A stretch of 64,000 bases of DNA, from contig NZ_JAJADR010000003.1 of the NCBI RefSeq assembly GCF_020447265.1, positions 248,001 through 312,000 of the forward strand. Reading direction: 5' to 3'. Each line of letters begins with the position of its first letter. Position 1 is the first letter of the stretch. Made by a program: the position numbers and the translations under genes. Shown here one piece after another: positions 53,797 to 62,937 of the stretch. The notes beneath the pieces were generated by a model. The model had not been told where the DNA came from, ran no database searches, and saw only the letters and a list, made by a program, of their open reading frames with translations. The DNA is from Hymenobacter lucidus. Its GTDB lineage: Bacteria > Bacteroidota > Bacteroidia > Cytophagales > Hymenobacteraceae.

Positions 53797-56700
53797 TCTT
53801 TGTCTGGGCCGCTTTCCTGCTCCTACTGCCCTTTGCAGCCAGCGCCCAGGAAGCCAGCGTGTACTTCTTCCCCGGCGTATCTAACCCGCCTAAAATCTAC
53901 CCCACGGAGGCCGACGGCTACCAGGTTCCGCAGATTACCGAGCTGAACCGGGACCCGTCGCGGGCCACGGCCTACTCCTTCCCCACCGAAAAAGACGCCC
54001 TGCTTGGCGACCGGACCAAAACGCCGCGACTGCTGAATTTGAATGGCAACTGGGACTTCAGCTTCGCCAGTAAGCCCGCTGATGCGCCTAAGGACTTCTA
54101 CAAGAGCCGCGTGAGTGGCTGGAAACAGCTGGCCGTGCCTGCCAACTGGGAAATGAACGGCTACGACCTGCCGATTTACAAGAGCGCCAAATACCCGTTT
54201 CGGCCCGTGAATCCGCCCTTTGTGCCGCAGGACTACAACGGCGTGGGCTCCTACCAACGCACGTTTACGGTGCCCGCTGGCTGGCAAAATCAGAACGTGA
54301 CGCTGCATTTCGGCGGCGTCAGTTCGGCGTTTAAAGTGTGGGTGAACGGCAAGTTTCTGGGCTACGGCGAAGACAGCTGTTTGCCCTCGGAGTTCAACGT
54401 GACGCCCTACCTGCAAGCCGGCGAAAACGTGGTATCGGTGCAGGTGATGCGCTGGTCGGATGGCTCGTATCTGGAAGACCAGGACCACTGGCGGCTCAGC
54501 GGCATCTACCGGGAAGTGCTGCTGCTGGCCGAGCCGAAAATGCGCCTGGCCGACTTCCACTGGCAAGCCAAACTCGACAAGCAGTACAAAGATGCGGTGC
54601 TCAGTATCCGTCCGCGCCTGGAAAACCTGACTGGCAACAACGACCTCACGGGCTATCAGGTGAAGGCCCAGCTCTACGACAAAGCCGGCAAAGTGGTGCT
54701 CGACCAGCCCCTGCAACGCACCGCCGAAAGCATCATCAACGAGCCCTACCCCCGCCTCGACAACGCCAAGTTTGGCTTGCTGGAAACCACCATCCGCAAC
54801 CCGCTGAAGTGGAGCGACGAAGCGCCCAACCTCTACACGCTGGTCCTGACCCTGACCGATAAATCCGGCGCGGTGCTGGAAGCCAAAAGCTGTAAAGTCG
54901 GCTTTCGCAGCATTGAATTCTCGAAGGATAACGGCAAGCTGCTCATCAATGGCAAGCAAACCTACCTCTACGGCGTCAACCGCCACGACCACCACCCCAC
55001 CAAGGGCATGGCCGTGTCGCGGGAGGATATTCGGGAGGATGTGCGCACGCTCAAGCAGTTTAATTTCAACTGCATCCGCACCAGCCACTACCCCAACGAC
55101 CCGTATTTCTACGACCTCTGCGACGAGTACGGCATTCTGGTAATAGACGAAGCCAACCTGGAAACCCACGGCCTGGGCTCCAAACTCAGCAACGACCCGG
55201 CCTGGACCGCGGCCTACCAGGAGCGCAGCATGCGCATGGCCCTACGCGACAAAAACCACCCCAGCATCATCTTTTGGAGCCTTGGGAACGAGTCGGGGCG
55301 CGGGCCCAACCACGCGGCCATGGCGGCCTGGCTGCACGATTTCGACATCACCCGGCCCATCCACTACGAGCCGGCCATGGGCGACCCGCACGTGGAAGGC
55401 TACATCGACCCCAACGACCCCGCCTACCCCAAAAACCACGCCTACCGCATCCAAACGCCCCGCGACCAGGCCTACGTGGACATGGTGAGCCGTATGTACC
55501 CCGGCTTGTTTACGGGCGAGCTACTGGCCAACCAGCAAAACGGCGACACCCGGCCGATTTTCTTCTGTGAATACGCCCACTCCATGGGCAACGCCACCGG
55601 CAACATGAAGGAATTCTGGGACGGCTGGCGCGCCACCAAGCGCGTGATTGGCGGCTGCATCTGGGAGTTCAAAGACCAGGGCCTGGAGAAGCGCGACTCC
55701 ACCGGCACAGCCTTCTACGCCTACGGCGGCGACTTCCAGGAGAAGTACTACGACGACTTCACCATCAAAGGTATTGTGGCTTCCGATGGCAAGCCCCACG
55801 CAGCCATCTACGAATGCAAGCGGGTGTACCAGCCGCTGGAAAGTACGCTGACTGATGCTAGCAAAAGCCTAGTGAAAGTCGAGAACCGGCACGCTCTGAA
55901 GTCGGGTGCTGACTACGCGGTGGCGCTGGTGGTGCGTGAGGATGGCCGGGTGGTAAGCACTAAGCCATTGCCGCGGCTGCAGCTGGCGGCTGGCCGCGAC
56001 ACAGTGCTCAACCTCAAGCCTTACTTGCCCAAATTCAAAGCTGGCGCAGAGTATCTGGCTACCATTTCCTTCACCTTGCCCGAGGCTACTGGCTGGGCTC
56101 CGAAAGGCCACGAAGTAGCCAGCAACCAGTTTGCCCTCACCGGCCTGGCAGCTCCCGCCACCGCCCGCAAGCCACAAGGCGCCATAGCCGTACGCGATGA
56201 AGCCGCAGCCTACACGCTAAGCGGCAAGGATTTCCAGGTGACTATCGACAAGACCACCGGCGCGCTGACCTCCTACCGCCACCGTGGCACCGAGCAGCTG
56301 GCCACGCCCCTGCTGCCGCACTTCACCCGCCCGCTCACCGACAACGACCGGCGCGGCTGGAAGGCCGACAAGAAGCTGAAAGAGTGGTTTGCGGCCGAGC
56401 CCAAGCTGCAAAGCCTGACTGTCAACAAGTCGAACCCCAGCCAGCCCAGCCTCACCAGCACCTACTCGCTCATCGACGGTAAAACCACGATGCGCGTGAT
56501 ATATACCCTGAACAGCGACGGGGCCCTAAAAGTAGACTATGCCCTCACGCCCGCCGCTGGCCTGCCTAACATTCCGCGGGTGGGTATGCAGGTCGGCATC
56601 AAGCGCGCCTACGATAACATCAGCTTCTACGGCCGCGGGCCCATGGAAAATTACATCGACCGGCGCTACGGCTTCGACGCGGGGATCTACAGCCAGCCCA

Positions 56701-57143
56701 TCAAGGAGTTTGCCGATTCCTACGTGGTGCCCATGGAGTACGCCAACCGCACCGACGTGCGCTGGATGCACCTCGCCGACAAGCAAAACACCGGCCTGCT
56801 GGTGGTAGCCGACAGCCTTCTAAGCATGAGCGCCTGGCCCCACACCGAACAGAACATCCAGAAAGCCCGCCACACCAACAAGCTTCAGGATGCCGGTTTC
56901 ATCACCCTCAACATCGACCTGGCGCAAATGGGCGTCGGCGGCAACACCAGCTGGGACGCCCAAGCCGCTCCCATCGACAAGTACCAGCTGCCCGCCAAAC
57001 CCTACAGCTACAGCTTCTACCTGCTGCCCTTAGCTGGTAAAAAGACGGATATCAGCACCCTGGCCCGCAAAGTCCGGTTTTCCAGCAAGCAGGGCGCTGG
57101 GGAATACAAACCGTCTACTGTCGGCAGCACCGGCAAACTGTAG
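53790..57143 (+). CDS. GH2 beta-galactosidase, LacZ type, secreted; start supplied by a repeat
   Basis: 1117 aa from the GTG at 53790-53792, giving MRLFVWAAFLLLLPFAASAQ as a clean signal peptide. The alternative ATG at 53700 would place about 30 residues translated from repeat DNA (RRRGSPSPFRRGG) before the leader, which is unlikely. Domains in LacZ order: sugar-binding (about 75-260, VPANWEMNGYDLPIY, FGGVSSAFKVWVNGKFLGYG), Ig domains, barrel with RTSHYPNDPYFYDLCDEYG, NHPSIIFWSLGNESGRGPNH (acid/base Glu) and IFFCEYAHSMGNATG (nucleophile Glu), and the C-terminal Bgal_small domain (about 820-1090, FYGRGPMENYIDR, TDVRWM). Length fits the family (about 1020-1100). Removes terminal beta-galactose. 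One base separates its stop from the next ATG. Confidence 0.93.
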   Translation: MRLFVWAAFLLLLPFAASAQEASVYFFPGVSNPPKIYPTEADGYQVPQITELNRDPSRATAYSFPTEKDALLGDRTKTPRLLNLNGNWDFSFASKPADAPKDFYKSRVSGWKQLAVPANWEMNGYDLPIYKSAKYPFRPVNPPFVPQDYNGVGSYQRTFTVPAGWQNQNVTLHFGGVSSAFKVWVNGKFLGYGEDSCLPSEFNVTPYLQAGENVVSVQVMRWSDGSYLEDQDHWRLSGIYREVLLLAEPKMRLADFHWQAKLDKQYKDAVLSIRPRLENLTGNNDLTGYQVKAQLYDKAGKVVLDQPLQRTAESIINEPYPRLDNAKFGLLETTIRNPLKWSDEAPNLYTLVLTLTDKSGAVLEAKSCKVGFRSIEFSKDNGKLLINGKQTYLYGVNRHDHHPTKGMAVSREDIREDVRTLKQFNFNCIRTSHYPNDPYFYDLCDEYGILVIDEANLETHGLGSKLSNDPAWTAAYQERSMRMALRDKNHPSIIFWSLGNESGRGPNHAAMAAWLHDFDITRPIHYEPAMGDPHVEGYIDPNDPAYPKNHAYRIQTPRDQAYVDMVSRMYPGLFTGELLANQQNGDTRPIFFCEYAHSMGNATGNMKEFWDGWRATKRVIGGCIWEFKDQGLEKRDSTGTAFYAYGGDFQEKYYDDFTIKGIVASDGKPHAAIYECKRVYQPLESTLTDASKSLVKVENRHALKSGADYAVALVVREDGRVVSTKPLPRLQLAAGRDTVLNLKPYLPKFKAGAEYLATISFTLPEATGWAPKGHEVASNQFALTGLAAPATARKPQGAIAVRDEAAAYTLSGKDFQVTIDKTTGALTSYRHRGTEQLATPLLPHFTRPLTDNDRRGWKADKKLKEWFAAEPKLQSLTVNKSNPSQPSLTSTYSLIDGKTTMRVIYTLNSDGALKVDYALTPAAGLPNIPRVGMQVGIKRAYDNISFYGRGPMENYIDRRYGFDAGIYSQPIKEFADSYVVPMEYANRTDVRWMHLADKQNTGLLVVADSLLSMSAWPHTEQNIQKARHTNKLQDAGFITLNIDLAQMGVGGNTSWDAQAAPIDKYQLPAKPYSYSFYLLPLAGKKTDISTLARKVRFSSKQGAGEYKPSTVGSTGKL

Positions 57144-57144
57144 C

Positions 57145-60100
57145 ATGAACCGTAGGCTCTCTCCTTCTTCCCTCACGTGCGGCCTGCTATTCAGCCTTGC
57201 CTCCTGCGTAGCCAGCCAAACGGCGCAGGCTCAATCCAGTGCGCCTGCGGTTGACCTGCAAGCCGCCTTTCAAAACCCGCCGGAGGCCGCCAAGCCGTGG
57301 GTGTTCTGGTACTGGATGAACGCCGCCGTGACGCCCGAAGGCATCACCGCCGACCTAGAAGCCATGCGCGAAGCGGGCATTGGGGGCGCCTACCTCATGC
57401 CGATTAAGGGCGTGGAAAATCCGCCGGCCATTACGCCGCCGGCCGTGCAACTCTCGCCGCGCTGGTGGCAGATGGTGAAGCACGCCATGACCGAAGCCGA
57501 CCGCCTCAACCTGAAGCTGGCCATGCACGTCAGCGACGGGTTTGCGCTGGCGGGCGGCCCCTGGATTACGCCGGAGCTGTCCATGCAGAAGGTAGTATAC
57601 ACCCAAACCCAGGTGCAAGGCGGCCGGCGCATCAGCCAGGTGCTGCCCAAAGCCACCACCGTGCAGGACTACTACCGCGACATTGCGGTGTACGCCTACC
57701 CCACCCCAACGGGCGCTACTACTCCTGCCGTTAAGCCGCAGGTAACGAGCAGTATAGCCGGCACTAAGCCGGAACTACTGGCGGTAGCAGGCAATAAAGA
57801 AGGATTCAAAACCAGTGAGCCAGGCTGGATTCAATACGCCTACGCGCAGCCGTTTACCTGCCGCTCCATCCGTATCCGGTCCAGCGGCTATAACTACCAG
57901 GCCAACCGCCTGCGGGTGGAAGCCAGCACCGACGGCCGTACCTTCCGGCCCATCCTGCAACTAACGCCGCCCCGCAGCGGCTGGCAGGACAGCAGCGCCG
58001 TCACGCACGCCATTCCGGCCACCACGGCGCGGTTTTTCCGCTTCGTGTACGACCCGGCCGGCTCGGAACCGGGCGCCGAGGACCTCGATGCGGCCAAGTG
58101 GAAACAGTCGTTGAAGGTGACCGAAATTCGGCTGTCGGGTGAGGCGCGCATCAACCACTACGAAGGCAAAAACGGCGAAGTATGGCGCGTGAGCCCGCGC
58201 ACTACCACCCAGCAGCTCCCCGATTCGCTGTGCGTGCCGCTCAATAAAGTGGTCAGTCTCAGCGGCAAGATGGATGCCAGCGGCCGCCTAACGTGGCAAG
58301 CGCCACCCGGCAACTGGACAATCCTGCGCGTAGGGCACGGCTCGACCGGCCAAATCAATACCACTGGCGGCGGGGCCCGCGGCTTAGAGTGCGACAAGTT
58401 CAACCCCGCAGCCGTCAAGCTGCAATTCGACAGCTGGTTCGGCGAGGCCATCCGCCAGGGCGGGCCGGAGCTGGCTGCTCGGGTGCTGAAGATGTTTCAT
58501 GTGGACAGCTGGGAGTGCGGCTCGCAGAACTGGTCCACCAACTTTGCCGCCGAGTTTCAGCAGCGCCGCGGCTACGACTTGCTGCCCTACCTGCCGGTAC
58601 TAGCCGGGGTGCCTCTGCAAAGCGCCGACGTATCGGAGCGGGTGTTGTTTGACGTGCGCCAGACCATTGCCGAGCTGGTGAACGACAAGTTCTACGCGAC
58701 GCTAAAAGAGCAGGCCCACGCCAAAGGCTGCACGTTTTCGGCCGAAGCCATTGCGCCCACCATGGTCAGTGACGGCCTGCTGCACTACCAGCACGCCGAC
58801 GTGCCGATGGGCGAGTTCTGGCTGCGCAGCCCCACCCACGACAAGCCCAACGACATGCTCGACGCCGTGTCGGGTGCCCACATCTACGGCAAAAACATCG
58901 TGCAGGCCGAGGCCTTTACCGAGCTGCGCCTAGCCTGGGACGAGCACCCTGGCATGCTGAAAGCCCTCCAGGACCGCAACTACGCGCTGGGTGTCAACCG
59001 GATGGTGTACCACGTGTTCGTGCATAATCCCTGGCTCAACCGCAAGCCGGGCATGACGCTGAGCGGCATCGGTCTGTTCTTCCAGCGCGACCAAACCTGG
59101 TGGAAGCCCGGCCGCGCCTGGGTGGACTACGCCCGCCGCTGCCAAGCCCTGCTGCAACTCGGCCACCCCGTAACCGACGTGGCAGTTTTCACCGGCGAGG
59201 AAACCCCGCGCCGCGCCATCCTGCCTAATAAGCTGGTCCCTGACCTACCGGGTATTTTCGGGCCGCAGGCCGTGCAAGTGGAACAAAAGCGCCTCGCCAA
59301 CGTGGGCCTGCCCATGCGCGAGCAGCCGGAAAAAGTGTCGGCTTCAGCCAACATGGAAACCGCCGATATGCTGGTGGACCCGCTGCACGGCTACAAGTAC
59401 GATTCGTTCAATAAAGATGCGCTGCTGCGCTTGGCGAAGGTGGAAAACGGCCGCATTGTGCTGCCCGGCGGAGCCAGTTACGGCCTGATGGTGGTGCCAG
59501 GAGCCCAGAAGATGAACCCCGACAGCACCGCCATGTCGCCGGCCGTGGCCCAGCGTTTGCGTGAGTTGGTGCAGGCCGGAGCTACCGTGCTGCTTAACCG
59601 TCGCCCAACTCACTCGCCGGAGCTGCGCAATTTCTCTAAAGCCGATCAGGAAATCCAGCAGCTTACCGCGCAGCTACCGGCCGCGAATGGCCCCACGGCT
59701 TCCGCCGCCGTAGCGCCGTTGTCGTTCGGACAAGGCCGGGTGGTACAAGGGCCGTACATGGCTAACTCGTTTGAGGTGCTGGGCTTGGCGCGCGACGTGG
59801 TAGCTAACACCGCCAATGGCCAACAGGCCCGCGGCATTGCCTGGACCCACCGCGCCGGGGAAGGGTTCGACATCTATTTCATTTCCAACCAGCTGGATTC
59901 GGCGCGCACCCTTGACTTGTCGTTGCGGGTAGCAGGGCGCAAGCCGGAACTGTGGGACGCCGTGACCGGTGAAATCCGGCCGGCGCAAAACTGGCTTAAC
60001 GAGAACAACCGGACGCGCCTGCCGCTGTACCTGGACCGCAACACCTCGGTGTTTGTGGTGCTGCGGGAGCCGACCACGCAAACCACCGTTTCGGCGGGCA

Positions 60101-60624
60101 TGAACTGGCCTAAGCTGGTGCCGACCCAAACGCTCACTGGACCGTGGAAGGTCAGCTTCGACGCCAAGCAGCGCAGTCCGGCGCAGCCTGTTACGTTCAA
60201 CCAGCTCACCGACTGGAGCCAGCATTCCGACGACGCTATCCGCCACTATTCCGGCACCGCCGAGTACACCCAAACCTTCCGCTGGAAAAGCAAAAAGCGC
60301 CCGCAGCAACGCGTGTGGCTGGAGCTAGGACAGGTGGCGAACCTGGCGGAGGTTCAGCTCAACGGCAAGCCCGTCGGCACCGCCTGGACTGCCCCCTACC
60401 GCCTCGATATCACCGATGCCGTGCGGAAAGGCGACAACCAACTCCGCATCCTCGCCACCAACACCTGGGCCAACCGCCTCATCGGCGACCAGGCCCTCCC
60501 CGCCGACCAGCGTCCCACCTGGACGCCCGCCCCTTCCCCCGCCGCCACCAAGCCCCTGCTGCCTGCCGGCCTGCTAGGCCCCGTGACCATCAGCGTTTCC
60601 ACTGAATCAACACCTTCAAAATAG
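57145..60624 (+). CDS. GH106 alpha-L-rhamnosidase, secreted
   Basis: 1159 aa, ATG at 57145, one base after the stop of the LacZ-type gene, so translation is coupled. Signal peptide CGLLFSLASCVASQTAQA. The opening PPEAAKPWVFWYWMNAAVTP and EGITADLEAMREAGIGGAYL are the GH106 hallmark. MFHVDSWECGSQNWSTNF and VQAEAFTELRLAWDEHPG carry the probable catalytic Glu pair, with a bound-calcium region between. The C-terminal beta-sandwich (about 980-1140: WLELGQVANLAEVQLNGKPV) resembles a GH2-type sugar-binding domain. Members remove alpha-linked L-rhamnose from rhamnogalacturonan II-type side chains. Expected to work with the GH78 enzyme at another rhamnose linkage. Confidence 0.95.
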   Translation: MNRRLSPSSLTCGLLFSLASCVASQTAQAQSSAPAVDLQAAFQNPPEAAKPWVFWYWMNAAVTPEGITADLEAMREAGIGGAYLMPIKGVENPPAITPPAVQLSPRWWQMVKHAMTEADRLNLKLAMHVSDGFALAGGPWITPELSMQKVVYTQTQVQGGRRISQVLPKATTVQDYYRDIAVYAYPTPTGATTPAVKPQVTSSIAGTKPELLAVAGNKEGFKTSEPGWIQYAYAQPFTCRSIRIRSSGYNYQANRLRVEASTDGRTFRPILQLTPPRSGWQDSSAVTHAIPATTARFFRFVYDPAGSEPGAEDLDAAKWKQSLKVTEIRLSGEARINHYEGKNGEVWRVSPRTTTQQLPDSLCVPLNKVVSLSGKMDASGRLTWQAPPGNWTILRVGHGSTGQINTTGGGARGLECDKFNPAAVKLQFDSWFGEAIRQGGPELAARVLKMFHVDSWECGSQNWSTNFAAEFQQRRGYDLLPYLPVLAGVPLQSADVSERVLFDVRQTIAELVNDKFYATLKEQAHAKGCTFSAEAIAPTMVSDGLLHYQHADVPMGEFWLRSPTHDKPNDMLDAVSGAHIYGKNIVQAEAFTELRLAWDEHPGMLKALQDRNYALGVNRMVYHVFVHNPWLNRKPGMTLSGIGLFFQRDQTWWKPGRAWVDYARRCQALLQLGHPVTDVAVFTGEETPRRAILPNKLVPDLPGIFGPQAVQVEQKRLANVGLPMREQPEKVSASANMETADMLVDPLHGYKYDSFNKDALLRLAKVENGRIVLPGGASYGLMVVPGAQKMNPDSTAMSPAVAQRLRELVQAGATVLLNRRPTHSPELRNFSKADQEIQQLTAQLPAANGPTASAAVAPLSFGQGRVVQGPYMANSFEVLGLARDVVANTANGQQARGIAWTHRAGEGFDIYFISNQLDSARTLDLSLRVAGRKPELWDAVTGEIRPAQNWLNENNRTRLPLYLDRNTSVFVVLREPTTQTTVSAGMNWPKLVPTQTLTGPWKVSFDAKQRSPAQPVTFNQLTDWSQHSDDAIRHYSGTAEYTQTFRWKSKKRPQQRVWLELGQVANLAEVQLNGKPVGTAWTAPYRLDITDAVRKGDNQLRILATNTWANRLIGDQALPADQRPTWTPAPSPAATKPLLPAGLLGPVTISVSTESTPSK

Positions 60625-60639
60625 GCCTTGCAATAATAG

Positions 60640-60740
60640 ACCGTCATGCAGAGGCGGAGCCGAAGCATCTCGCGTGCTGACGTTGGATTACTACTCTCAC
60701 ATCAGCACGCGAGATGCTTCGCTGTGCTCTGCATGACGGC
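60640..60740. repeat. Class A repeat pair forming a 100-nt imperfect palindrome
   Basis: CCGTCATGCAGAG ... CGAAGCATCTCGCGTGCTGA (60640-60680) is followed by its near-complete reverse complement (60700-60740) with about 20 nt between. It lies between the GH106 and GH127 genes and could fold as a long RNA hairpin that ends, slows or stabilises the message. Confidence 0.85.
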
Positions 60741-60757
60741 CATATTTACTTACTACC

Positions 60758-62803
60758 ATGACCTTTCCCACCCATAAATTACTCGCTGCGGCACTGCTGT
60801 TGGGCGCAATAGCGACCCGGCCGGCGGCGGCCCAGCAAAAGGCCCTGACCAACACTTCCGCCAGCACCCACGCCAAGCTCAGCAGCGTGGACATGGGCGG
60901 CGCGACTTGGACTACCGGCTTCTGGGCCGAGCGGTTTGATGTGTGCCAGAAGTCGATGATTCCGACCATGTGGGCTCTGTACCACTCCGACCGGAACCAC
61001 GCGTACAAGAACTTCGAAATTGCCGCCGGCTTGGAAAAAGGCGAGCACAAAGGCCCACCCTTCCACGATGGCGACTTTTTCAAACTACTCGAAGCCCTGG
61101 CCGCTTCCTATGCCGTCACCCACGACCCCAAGCTGGACAAGCAGCTCGACGAAGCCATTGCCCTAATTGCCAAGGTGCAGCGGGCCGATGGCTACATCAG
61201 CACGCACAGCACCATCGCCGAGCTGAACAATCCGGGCCAGAAGGCGGCCTTCAAGGACCGGCTGAACTTCGAGACCTACAACCTGGGCCACCTGATGACG
61301 GCGGCCTGCGTGCACTACCGCGCCACCGGCAAGACGTCGATGCTGGACCTGGCTAAGAAGTCCACGGACTACCTCTACAACTTCTATAAAAGAGCCTCGC
61401 CGGAACTGGCCCGCAACGCCATCTGCCCTTCACACTACATGGGCGTGGTGGAAATGTACCGCACCACCCGCGACCCGCGCTACTTGGAGCTGGCCCAGAG
61501 CCTGATCAACATTCGGGGCTTGGCTGCTGAAATCGGTACCGACGACAACCAGGACCGGATTCCGTTTCGGCAGATGCAGAAGGCTGGCGGCCACGCGGTG
61601 CGGGCCAACTACCTCTTCGCGGGCGCGGCCGATGTGTACGCCGAAACCGGCGACAAAACCCTGCTCACGACCCTGGACCGGATGTGGGACGACGTAACCC
61701 AGCACAAAATGTACGTGACTGGAGCCTGTGGCGCGCTCTACGACGGGGTTTCGCCGGACGGCACCGCCTACAAGCCCGACACGGTGCAGAAAATCCACCA
61801 AGCCTACGGGCGCGACTACCAGTTGCCCAACCACACGGCCCACGGCGAAACCTGCGCCAACATCGGCAACGTGCTCTGGAACTGGCGGATGCTGCAAGTA
61901 ACCGCCGACGCCAAGTACGCCGACGTGCTCGAAACAGCCCTTTACAACAGTGTATTGTCGGGCATCAGTCTGGATGGGCAGCGGTTCTTGTATACCAACC
62001 CGCTGGCGTACTCGGCGGCGTTGCCATTTTCGCAGCGGTGGTCGAAGGAGCGGGTGGACTACATCAGCCTCTCCAACTGCTGCCCGCCCAACGTGGTGCG
62101 CACCATTTCGGAGGTCAACAACTACCTCTACAGCGTGTCGGACAAGGGCCTGTGGCTGAACCTGTACGGCGGCAACAATCTCAACACCAAGCTCAAAGAC
62201 GGCTCCCCCATCAAGCTCACCGAGGAAACCAACTACCCCTGGGACGGCGCCGTGAAACTGACGCTGAGTGAGACGCCGAAGAAGCCGTTTTCATTGTTTC
62301 TGCGGGTGCCGGGCTGGTGCGAAGGAGCCACGCTGCTCGTGAATGGCAAGCCCGAATCAACGACCCTAAAGCCCGGTACCTACGCTGAAGTAAACCGCCG
62401 CTGGAAAGCCGGCGACAAGGTGGAATTGAGCTTGCCGATGCCCGCGCAACTCGTTGAAACCAACCCACTGGTAGAGGAAAACCGCAACCAAGTGGCCGTG
62501 AAGCGCGGCCCCGTGGTCTACTGCCTCGAAGCCAACGACCTGCCCGCCGGCAAACCCCTAAGCGGCCTGCTCATACCCGCCAACGCCACCCTCACCCCGC
62601 GCCACACCACTGTAGCCGGCTCCGATATTGTGTGGCTGGAAGGCCAGGGCGAGTTCGTGGACAATTCGGCGTGGAAAGGCAAGCTCTACCACCCCATTAC
62701 TAAGCCCCAAACCACACCCGTGCCCTTCAAGCTTGTTCCCTACTACGCCTGGGGCAACCGCGGCTTAGGAGATATGCAAGTGTGGCTGCCGGTGAGCCGG
62801 TAA
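60758..62803 (+). CDS. GH127 beta-L-arabinofuranosidase, secreted
   Basis: 681 aa, ATG at 60758, signal peptide LLAAALLLGAIATRPAAAQ. The (alpha/alpha)6 barrel has GHLMTAACVHYRATGK, NHTAHGETCANIGNVLWNWR (Zn-ligand Glu and Cys) and LSNCCPPNVVRTISEVNNYL (Zn-bound nucleophilic Cys pair). These are the residue arrangements of HypBA1-type enzymes. C-terminal beta domains carry FLRVPGWCEGATLLVNGK and KRGPVVYCLEAND. It cleaves beta-L-arabinofuranosyl caps, as found in arabinan-rich pectin and hydroxyproline-rich proteins. It follows the class A hairpin, so expression may be partly uncoupled from the GH106 gene. Confidence 0.95.
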   Translation: MTFPTHKLLAAALLLGAIATRPAAAQQKALTNTSASTHAKLSSVDMGGATWTTGFWAERFDVCQKSMIPTMWALYHSDRNHAYKNFEIAAGLEKGEHKGPPFHDGDFFKLLEALAASYAVTHDPKLDKQLDEAIALIAKVQRADGYISTHSTIAELNNPGQKAAFKDRLNFETYNLGHLMTAACVHYRATGKTSMLDLAKKSTDYLYNFYKRASPELARNAICPSHYMGVVEMYRTTRDPRYLELAQSLINIRGLAAEIGTDDNQDRIPFRQMQKAGGHAVRANYLFAGAADVYAETGDKTLLTTLDRMWDDVTQHKMYVTGACGALYDGVSPDGTAYKPDTVQKIHQAYGRDYQLPNHTAHGETCANIGNVLWNWRMLQVTADAKYADVLETALYNSVLSGISLDGQRFLYTNPLAYSAALPFSQRWSKERVDYISLSNCCPPNVVRTISEVNNYLYSVSDKGLWLNLYGGNNLNTKLKDGSPIKLTEETNYPWDGAVKLTLSETPKKPFSLFLRVPGWCEGATLLVNGKPESTTLKPGTYAEVNRRWKAGDKVELSLPMPAQLVETNPLVEENRNQVAVKRGPVVYCLEANDLPAGKPLSGLLIPANATLTPRHTTVAGSDIVWLEGQGEFVDNSAWKGKLYHPITKPQTTPVPFKLVPYYAWGNRGLGDMQVWLPVSR

Positions 62804-62937
62804 TTACTTTACCACAATCAGAGTAAAGTCATGAGCTAATTCTCCTCCTCTGCTGATGTTGCACATCAAGCAAGGAGAGGAACCAGACTATCTTTCCCGC
62901 GTCGAAATAACACCTCTCTAAATCTGCCCTACTTTCC

